DNA from: Pseudoalteromonas marina
GTDB taxonomy: Bacteria > Pseudomonadota > Gammaproteobacteria > Enterobacterales > Alteromonadaceae
Assembly: GCF_000238335.3 (NCBI RefSeq)
Contig: NZ_AHCB03000006.1
Span: forward strand, 372,001-436,000
DNA length: 64,000 nt
Direction: 5' to 3'
In this document: positions 58,127 through 64,000 of the stretch, one piece after another
Numbering within the stretch: the stretch's first letter is position 1
How the letters are laid out: each line of letters opens with the position of its first letter
Translations under genes and position numbers: made by a program
The notes under the pieces: generated by a model
The model's input: the letters and a program-made list of their open reading frames with translations, nothing else
Databases searched by the model: none
What the model was told of the DNA's origin: nothing

Positions 58127-58663
58127 ATGAGTTCAACAACGCAAGTAGCAACCTTTGGTGGTGGCTGTTTTTGGTGTATTGACGCAGCATTTAGGCGTGT
58201 AAATGGCGTGTCTGATGTAAGCTCGGGTTATACCGGTGGCAATACTGACAATCCAACATACAAATCAGTATGCAGTGGTACAACGGGCCATGCCGAAGTA
58301 GTAAAAGTTGAATTTGATAGCACCATTGTAAGCTTTGAAACATTGCTCGCTATGTTTTTTACTTTGCACGATGCTACGCAATTAAATCGCCAAGGTAACG
58401 ATATTGGCACACAATACCGAAGTGTTGTTTATTACCATAATGACGAACAACTTGCGCTTACTAACACTATGATTGAACAGCTACAAACCCATGTTAGTGA
58501 GCCTATTGTTACCGAAGTCAGCCCGGTGACAACTTACTACCCTGCTGAGCACTATCATCAAGATTACTACAACGAAAACCCACAACAGGGTTATTGCAGT
58601 ATGTTAATCGCACCAAAATTACATAAGTTTGAAACCGTATTTAAAGAGTTTTTAGCTGAGTAA
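58127..58663 (+). CDS. msrA: Peptide methionine sulfoxide reductase MsrA
   Basis: 178 residues from ATG 58127, with agga in front (the frame is open 33 bases further). The nucleophile Cys is in FGGGCFWCIDAAF, the catalytic loop is GTQYRSVVYYHN, and a resolving Cys lies near the C-terminus (GYCSMLIAPK). It reduces the S-form of methionine sulfoxide in proteins. Follows the RND genes at about 80 bases; probably its own transcript. Confidence 0.94.
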   Translation: MSSTTQVATFGGGCFWCIDAAFRRVNGVSDVSSGYTGGNTDNPTYKSVCSGTTGHAEVVKVEFDSTIVSFETLLAMFFTLHDATQLNRQGNDIGTQYRSVVYYHNDEQLALTNTMIEQLQTHVSEPIVTEVSPVTTYYPAEHYHQDYYNENPQQGYCSMLIAPKLHKFETVFKEFLAE

Positions 58664-58670
58664 AAACACA

Positions 58671-58697
58671 AAAAAGCCCGGTAAAACCGGGCTTTTT
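58671..58697. terminator. Bidirectional terminator between msrA and btuB
   Basis: Stem aaaaagcccgg/ccgggcttttt with a five-base loop in the convergent gap. Confidence 0.9.
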
Positions 58698-58708
58698 ATT
58701 TAGATTAT

Positions 58709-60535
58709 TTAAAACTGGTAATCTATGCCAGCAAAAAAGCGGCGCTCTGGCGTGTTGTAGTAATACACCTGCCCTGTTGTAAAATCAGCGTTAGAATCAA
58801 CTGCGTTGTATTCCTTATCGAATACGTTTTCTATACGAAGCGACACCGTAATTTCATCATTTACTTGGTAATTGCCTGCTAAATTCCAAAGCGTATACGA
58901 ACCCAATTGCGAAACCGCCCCTGCTCGCTCACCGCGATATTGCATTGCTATGCTTGTATCAAATGCACCAAACTGTTTTGCAAGCTCCCAATTAAAGGTT
59001 CGTTTGGCAACGTTTCTAAGCGCTTCGCCTGTTTCTTTATCTTCGGCACTTAGGTAAGCAAAATTCACATTACTATCAAAACCCAAAATTTGATTGGCTA
59101 AACTAAATTCAACACCTTCATATTGGGCCTCATTAATATTGGTGAGTGTAAAATTAGCGTCATAATCAATTTTATCCTCAATTTCATTTCTAAAAATAGC
59201 GACATCGACACGCACAGTATCAAAGTCGACGTTTAAGCCAAGCTCACGATTCACTGACGTTTCAGGTTGAAGATTGGCATTGCCGTAAAGAGGAAAGTAC
59301 AAATCATTAAATGTTGGCGCTTTAAAGCCCGTGCTTTGGCTTATTCTGAAAGTTGCGTCTTCAGATAAGTGATAGCCAGCTGCCGCTGTGTACGTTGTTT
59401 CATTACCAAATTGCTCATCGTCATCTTGACGAACAGTTAAATTGGCAAGCAACTCATCCGCATCGTAATATGCGCCAACAAATACAGCTAATACATCGCG
59501 CTCTTGCACTTCAAACGTGGTTGAGCTTTGTGATACGTCATCATTGTACCAATTAATACCACCACTAATGTTTAACGTGTCGTTTAAGCGGTATTGGCCG
59601 TTGTAGTCAATTTGTGAGCGCTTAGTAACAAACGTACTTGTTGTTGGCCCTTGAGAAAAATCAACATAACGGTTGTCTGAGTCATCCGTTGCAAATGCTA
59701 TATCAAGGCTGTGTGTTTGATTGTTATAGTCTTTATTCCAACCAGCCGAAAGCTGGTAATTTTTAAAATCACCTCGCTCAATCGTACTATCGGCAGGACT
59801 AAAACGGCTGTCGTAATCAGCAAAGCCTTCACTGTATTGCCCTAGTAACTTAAAGTCGCCGTAGTGCGCATCGGTATAGTTTACTTTAAAGCCAAGGTTT
59901 TTGTTTTCAAAACCGTCTTCATCGGGTGCTGCCCCTTGAAGTACATCAAAGTTGTCCGTCTTTTCAAATCCTGCATTAAAGGCCGTTGTTACATCGCCTG
60001 CTTTTACAGAACCAGCAATCTGGTAGTCTTGGTACGCGTCAGATCCAAACGTAGCACTGACCGAAAGGTTATCTGACTCGCGCGTTATAATATTAATAAC
60101 ACCCGCTAGCGCATCAGAGCCATACACTGCAGCACGTGAACCTTTTATTATTTCAATGCGCTCAATACTATTTAATGGCACATTGCTTAATGCTTTTTGA
60201 CCAAGCGTTGCCGAACCGGTGCGCACACCGTCTATTAAAATTAGCGTATCACCCGATCCCGTACCGCGCAGTGAAACACCGGCATTTTGACCAAAGCCGC
60301 CATTAGGGTTTACCTGAAAGCCAACTTGAGACGTTAATAGCGTTGGTAAGTCGCGAACATTACTGGTTTCAATGTCATTACGAGTTATAACATTTACACT
60401 CGCTAATACATTAGTAATTGATTGTTCAAACTTATTAGCGGTTACCGTAATGGTTTCGATTGATTGCTCTGCAGCAGATACAGATAGTGACAGCGCAGCA
60501 GTAATTGCAACGCCAAGAGTTGTTTTTTTTAACAT
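58709..60535 (-). CDS. btuB: TonB-dependent cobalamin receptor BtuB
   Basis: 608 residues from ATG 60535, with agggg in front. A signal peptide (to ~SVSAAE) leads to the TonB box region IETITVTANK, a plug domain (~30-150: GVSLRGTGSGDTLILIDGVR, GSRAAVYGSDALAGVINIITR) and a 22-strand barrel ending in the aromatic FAGIDYQF. Cobalamin as the ligand is inferred mainly from the riboswitch upstream. No btuCDF ABC importer lies nearby. Confidence 0.93.
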   Translation of the reverse strand: MLKKTTLGVAITAALSLSVSAAEQSIETITVTANKFEQSITNVLASVNVITRNDIETSNVRDLPTLLTSQVGFQVNPNGGFGQNAGVSLRGTGSGDTLILIDGVRTGSATLGQKALSNVPLNSIERIEIIKGSRAAVYGSDALAGVINIITRESDNLSVSATFGSDAYQDYQIAGSVKAGDVTTAFNAGFEKTDNFDVLQGAAPDEDGFENKNLGFKVNYTDAHYGDFKLLGQYSEGFADYDSRFSPADSTIERGDFKNYQLSAGWNKDYNNQTHSLDIAFATDDSDNRYVDFSQGPTTSTFVTKRSQIDYNGQYRLNDTLNISGGINWYNDDVSQSSTTFEVQERDVLAVFVGAYYDADELLANLTVRQDDDEQFGNETTYTAAAGYHLSEDATFRISQSTGFKAPTFNDLYFPLYGNANLQPETSVNRELGLNVDFDTVRVDVAIFRNEIEDKIDYDANFTLTNINEAQYEGVEFSLANQILGFDSNVNFAYLSAEDKETGEALRNVAKRTFNWELAKQFGAFDTSIAMQYRGERAGAVSQLGSYTLWNLAGNYQVNDEITVSLRIENVFDKEYNAVDSNADFTTGQVYYYNTPERRFFAGIDYQF

Positions 60536-60581
60536 GAAGTTCCCCTTCTTTGCCCACCGCAAAGAACTAAGTAAGATTACA

Positions 60582-60739
60582 TCAAGGCCGGTCTCCGGAC
60601 TCAGTAAATACATAGCTTTATGTACTACTTTACCGTTGCGGGGGCAGTGTTGGGATTGTAGTCATCATGAAAACGCACCAACTTCCCGATTATCTTATTA
60701 AAAAAATCAAACCATTGAAAAGATTAATAAGCACCTTGA
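60582..60739 (-). ncRNA. Cobalamin riboswitch controlling btuB
   Basis: Read on the minus strand, P1 pairs TCAAGG with CCTTGA at the ends. Inside lie GGGAAGTTGGTG, the B12-box core CTGCCCCCGCAACGGTAA, and the closing GGAGACCGGCC. These are the hallmark conserved segments of the adenosylcobalamin class. The end is 47 bases before the btuB start, so it should reduce btuB expression when B12 is present, probably by masking the ribosome binding site. Confidence 0.9.
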
Positions 60740-60840
60740 AAATAGGCCGCTATTGTGAGGAGTTTAATAAAAAATGTCAACGGACGTCTATACAGCTAAA
60801 AAGAAAATCAATTAAAAACAAAAACTATGCCGCGTTCATA

Positions 60841-60881
60841 AAAAAAGCCAAATAACCTGCGCGGCTATTTGGCTTTTTATT
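60841..60881. terminator. Terminator between the riboswitch region and yajQ
   Basis: Long stem aaaaaagccaaata with tatttggctttttt plus an inner GC helix (ctgcgcgg region). U-runs on both sides. On the minus strand it follows the yajQ stop by about 30 bases. Confidence 0.85.
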
Positions 60882-60908
60882 TATAAAGCGCCCAAAAGGC
60901 TTTTATAA

Positions 60909-61391
60909 TTAATCGCGGAAGTTTTTAAACTGAAAAGGCTGACCTAAATCGGCAGTACGCACCACTTGCATAGCAGCTTGTAAGTCATCACGCTTTTTAC
61001 CCGTTACGCGTACTTCCTCGCCTTGAATAGCCGCTTGCACTTTTACTTTAGAATCTTTAATGGCTTTTACTACTTTTTTAGCCACATCTTTTTCAATACC
61101 TTGCTTTAGCGCAACATTACGAAAAACATTTTTACCTGCACGGCTAATATCTTGTAACTCTAAGCTCGCTACATCCATACCACGCTTAGAAACTTTACCC
61201 GCTAAAATATCAAACAATTGCATAACCTGTGAATCAGCTTCAGCTTTTAGCTTAATTGTTTTGTCGTTTAGCTCAATAGATGCATCAACACCTCTAAAGT
61301 CAAAGCGAGTCTCAAGTTCACGGTTTGCATTATCTACCGCATTTTGTGCTTCGTTCATTTCTACTTCAGATACAATATCAAATGAAGGCAT
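60909..61391 (-). CDS. yajQ: YajQ family nucleotide-binding protein
   Basis: 160 residues beginning [21 protein letters not shown], then [17 protein letters not shown] and FKNFRD at the end. This is the UPF0234/YajQ pattern of two ferredoxin-like folds. In some bacteria it binds cyclic-di-GMP and acts as a transcriptional coregulator; in others it binds RNA or nucleotides. Single gene. Confidence 0.92.
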   Translation of the reverse strand: MPSFDIVSEVEMNEAQNAVDNANRELETRFDFRGVDASIELNDKTIKLKAEADSQVMQLFDILAGKVSKRGMDVASLELQDISRAGKNVFRNVALKQGIEKDVAKKVVKAIKDSKVKVQAAIQGEEVRVTGKKRDDLQAAMQVVRTADLGQPFQFKNFRD

Positions 61392-61543
61392 TGGTTTTCT
61401 CCTAACTATTCAATCTTAATTTTATGGCGCAATTATAACGCTAAAATTATAAATCTTTACATTTTTCTGCATCTTGTTCAGGTGCGATACTAATTTAGTT
61501 TGATATACTTAAGCTTCTTTTTTAAGCGACTCTAGGATTTTAC

Positions 61544-61894
61544 GTGACAAGGCGTGTTTACCAAGCTGTTTTTTTGCTCAGCATCGTAGCGTTTACTTTT
61601 TTATTTGCCAAAGAAATAAAAGGCGCAGCTAACCTATTTCCACACATTGATAAAGTAGCTCATTTTGGGATTTTTTTTGTGCTTGCTATTATTATGGATA
61701 AAGCGTTTAAGCTTCCTTTGTACGCACAAATTTTGTTATTGGCCGGTTACGGCGCATCAATTGAAATAATGCAAGACGCACTCCCCTACAGGCAGGCCTC
61801 TATTGGCGATTTTATAGCTGATTTTGCTGGTGCTGCTAGTTACTTTTTACTAAGAGTTATTTTTACACCTCGAAAAAAGAATCCCTATGACTAA
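61544..61894 (+). CDS. VanZ-like small membrane protein
   Basis: 116 residues from a GTG with tagga in front. Four hydrophobic segments, with HIDKVAHFGIFFVLAII, GYGASIEIMQDALPYRQASIGDFIADFAGA as the VanZ-like core. The family is linked to glycopeptide tolerance in some Gram-positives, but most members have no known role. The next gene overlaps by eight bases. Confidence 0.85.
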   Translation: MTRRVYQAVFLLSIVAFTFLFAKEIKGAANLFPHIDKVAHFGIFFVLAIIMDKAFKLPLYAQILLLAGYGASIEIMQDALPYRQASIGDFIADFAGAASYFLLRVIFTPRKKNPYD

Positions 61895-62789
61895 TATTTT
61901 AATTGTAGGCGATGGCGCTATTGGCTTGTTACTAAGCCACTTTTTAAGTCACAAAAATAATGTTCATGTTTTAACACGCAAACCAACCTGCAATACGCGT
62001 TTTTATAGCCGTAAAAACGCTCCGTCACATAACATTAATGCACGCTTTATTAATTTAAGCGATCTGGCGCAACAACCTAGTTATGATGTTGTTATTTTTA
62101 CAGTTAAAGCTTTTCAGGTCCAAGATGCGTTTTCACAAGTAAAACCTTATCTTGCTGCAAATTCAATATTAGTCGTTTCTCATAATGGAATGGGAAATAT
62201 TGAAGAGCTTATTCCTCAGCTAAACACTCAGCAAGCACTATACTTTTTAACCACCAGCATGGCCGGATTTAAGTCTACCCAGTACATTGTGCAACATACC
62301 GGTGAAGGGCAAAGCGTGATTGGTGGCTGTAATAAACTTGCAGCTAAAAACTCACAATTTATATCACCACTACTTCAAGCAGTTCCCAATTTAAAAGTGG
62401 TCAATAACATTGAGCAACTTCGCTTTGAAAAGCTGTTGGTTAATGTGGCTATTAACCCGCTAACTGCACTTCACAATATAAAAAACGGCCAATTGCGTGC
62501 CCCTGTATTTAGCGCAACGATAATGAGTTTACTCTATGAGGGCTGCAGGGTTGCTAACGCAAAAGGGTTGAATATTGCTTTAGCTGATGCGTTAGATAAC
62601 GCTTACACAGTAATGGCGCTTACCGCTGAAAATTATTCTTCAATGCAGCAAGATATTGCTAATAACAGGCCAACAGAAATAATGGCTATTTGTGGGTATA
62701 TTAGCGATCAAGGCAAACGTTACAACATCAAAACCCCAATTAATAATGAGTTACTTGCTAAAATTCAGGCAAAAAAAAGCGTGGTTTAA
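61887..62789 (+). CDS. panE: 2-dehydropantoate 2-reductase (ketopantoate reductase)
   Basis: 300 residues. An N-terminal Rossmann GDGAIGLLLSHFLS binds NADPH (the usual GxGxxG has the form GDGAIG), with VIFTVKAFQ and the catalytic Lys/Asn region EKLLVNVAINPLTALHN. It makes pantoate for coenzyme A. Conserved catalytic Lys and Asn look present. Overlaps the VanZ-like gene by eight bases, so they are coupled. Confidence 0.88.
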   Translation: MTNILIVGDGAIGLLLSHFLSHKNNVHVLTRKPTCNTRFYSRKNAPSHNINARFINLSDLAQQPSYDVVIFTVKAFQVQDAFSQVKPYLAANSILVVSHNGMGNIEELIPQLNTQQALYFLTTSMAGFKSTQYIVQHTGEGQSVIGGCNKLAAKNSQFISPLLQAVPNLKVVNNIEQLRFEKLLVNVAINPLTALHNIKNGQLRAPVFSATIMSLLYEGCRVANAKGLNIALADALDNAYTVMALTAENYSSMQQDIANNRPTEIMAICGYISDQGKRYNIKTPINNELLAKIQAKKSVV

Positions 62790-62799
62790 ACCACGCTTT
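62776..62799. terminator. Bidirectional terminator between panE and thiI
   Basis: Perfect inverted repeat aaagcgtggttt/aaaccacgcttt, 12 base pairs, with A-run and T-rich flanks, in the convergent gap. It overlaps the last panE codons. Confidence 0.8.
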
Positions 62800-62827
62800 A
62801 TAAACTATTAACGTATTTACTTACCCT

Positions 62828-64000
62828 TTAAGGACGATACACTTTTACAGTTGTAAAGCCTTGCTCGTGTAAAATAAGCGCTTGCAACTGGCTCATTACA
62901 CCTCTATCACAATATAGGTAGTAGTCTTTATCTTTTGGTAGGTCGCCAAACTTTGTAGCTAAGCGGAAAAACGGTAGGTGGATTACTTCAATACCTTCAA
63001 TCTCAAGCGGCGCCGCGTCTTCTTCTTCTGGAGAGCGAATATCAACAACAACTGAACCTGGCGGTAAATCGGCAACCGATTCTGCCTCTTTAAGCTCTTG
63101 CTTAGCTTCTACGTCGATATCACGAACATCCATAACGCGCGCGTTATCAATAACGGTATCAAGTACATCAAAGTCGAACTTTTCTTCTTCGCCTTTAATC
63201 ACGTCTATTTTTGCTTTTACCGTTGGCTTTTTAGATATAACACCACAGTATTCTGGCATAGTTTCGGCCATTTCAGCGGTACCGATTTGGCGCGCAATGT
63301 TTATAATCTCTTGCTTATCATGCTGAATTAGCGGGCGTAAAATAAGGGTTTCGGTTACGCGGTCAATTACACTTAAATTAGCCAACGTTTGGCTGGACAC
63401 CTGCCCAATACTTTCACCCGTTACAAGCGCTTGAATATTTAGCTTTTCGGCCACTGCGCTACCGGCACGCATCATCATACGCTTGAGTACAACGCCCATT
63501 TGGCTGTTCTCAACGTTTTCTAAAATTTCGGCAACAACAGGTTCAAAGTCGACCGTAATAAATTTTACTTTATGAGTAGAGCTGTATTTTTTCCATAAAA
63601 AGTAACTCGCTTGTTTAACGCCAATTTCGTGGGCAGCGCCACCTAAATTAAAGAACAAAAAGTGCGTACGCGCGCCTTTTCGTATCATTTGGTAGCTAGC
63701 TACGCCTGAGTCAAACCCACCCGACATTAACGACAGCACATCTTCTTGAGTTGGCAAAGGGAAGCCCGCCATACCCAAATGTGTTTGCGTTACAATGTAG
63801 GCTTTGTCATCTTTTACTTCTAGACGAATAGTCACCTCTGGGCGGCTAAGTTTTACGCGGGCACCTTCAACGTGTTGGTTTAAACCACCACCAACGTAAC
63901 GCTCTAAATCAGTTGAAGTAAAGTCGTGTTGGCCTATACGTTTTGCACGTACACAAAATGTTTTACCCGCAATTGTGTGGCCAATTAACTCAAAGGTTTT
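62828..64000 (-). CDS. thiI: tRNA sulfurtransferase ThiI (5' end outside the window)
   Basis: The frame is open from the right edge, giving about 390 residues of the ~480 expected; the missing part is the N-terminal ferredoxin-like region. Visible are the end of the THUMP domain ([21 protein letters not shown], with VGGGLNQH), the PP-loop SGGFDSGV for adenylation, and a C-terminal rhodanese domain with catalytic Cys in YCDRGVMSQ. It makes 4-thiouridine in tRNA and supplies sulfur for thiamine. An internal ATG at 63835 is not the start. Confidence 0.95.
   Translation of the reverse strand, partial: KTFELIGHTIAGKTFCVRAKRIGQHDFTSTDLERYVGGGLNQHVEGARVKLSRPEVTIRLEVKDDKAYIVTQTHLGMAGFPLPTQEDVLSLMSGGFDSGVASYQMIRKGARTHFLFFNLGGAAHEIGVKQASYFLWKKYSSTHKVKFITVDFEPVVAEILENVENSQMGVVLKRMMMRAGSAVAEKLNIQALVTGESIGQVSSQTLANLSVIDRVTETLILRPLIQHDKQEIINIARQIGTAEMAETMPEYCGVISKKPTVKAKIDVIKGEEEKFDFDVLDTVIDNARVMDVRDIDVEAKQELKEAESVADLPPGSVVVDIRSPEEEDAAPLEIEGIEVIHLPFFRLATKFGDLPKDKDYYLYCDRGVMSQLQALILHEQGFTTVKVYRP

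Noticed and set aside
60667..60855. A plus-strand frame of 62 codons across the riboswitch
   Set aside because: It lies over the conserved cobalamin riboswitch core on the other strand and has a random-looking lysine-rich composition.
63098..63331. A plus-strand frame inside thiI
   Set aside because: It is a shadow of the conserved sulfurtransferase gene on the minus strand.

Overview
The window is ordinary chromosomal DNA of a marine gammaproteobacterium. Protein sequences and gene order (nqrABCDEF-apbE-nqrM, fabV, the long type-B putA, a DUF2982 protein, a GspA/GspB pair) point to the Alteromonadales, most likely Pseudoalteromonas. The low-GC, AT-rich intergenic DNA fits this. I see no prophage, transposase, CRISPR array, rRNA or tRNA. 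Both edges cut genes: ettA at the left (3' end only) and thiI at the right (5' part missing).

Layout. 1-5.9 kb: end of ettA, a PilZ protein, a histone-deacetylase-like hydrolase, a TlpA-type thioredoxin, an unknown secreted protein, then a MocR/PdxR-type regulator divergent from a GNAT acetyltransferase and a PaiB-like FMN-binding protein. 5.9-6.9 kb: non-coding DNA with a 113-bp tandem repeat array. Read on the minus strand, each unit has a -10-like box, a conserved 5' segment and a hairpin followed by a U-run, so it may be five tandem small-RNA genes. 6.9-14.1 kb: Na+-translocating NADH:quinone reductase (nqrA-F) with its flavin transferase apbE and maturation factor nqrM. 14.6-24.5 kb: fabV, bolA-like, alkB-like, rlmG, yajG, cyclophilin, ampG, a small XRE regulator, erpA, a ClC transporter and hemJ. 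24.6-34.6 kb: pyrB, hemL, a chemoreceptor, PBP1B, glnK-amtB and a double-receiver diguanylate cyclase. 35-42 kb: an S10 peptidase, a CYTH/CHAD triphosphatase coupled to a START protein, a YgiM-like SH3 protein, and mgtE with a CNNM/DUF21 protein. 42.4-53.6 kb: an Lrp-family regulator divergent from putA, an HD-GYP protein, GspA/GspB, two DUF1566 envelope proteins, an unknown protein and a DUF2982 protein. 53.9-64 kb: an RND efflux pair, msrA, btuB under a cobalamin riboswitch, yajQ, a VanZ-like protein, a 2-dehydropantoate 2-reductase and thiI.

How the genes fit together. The nqr block is the respiratory sodium pump, and apbE and nqrM supply its covalent FMN and iron maturation. glnK-amtB is the classical ammonium sensing and uptake pair. 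The Lrp-type regulator probably controls putA, which lacks the DNA-binding domain of autoregulating PutA. Four products (PilZ, GGDEF, HD-GYP, YajQ) belong to cyclic-di-GMP signalling families but lie in separate loci. The most unusual feature is the repeat array at 5918-6455. The rest is mainly conserved housekeeping with a few poorly characterised envelope proteins.
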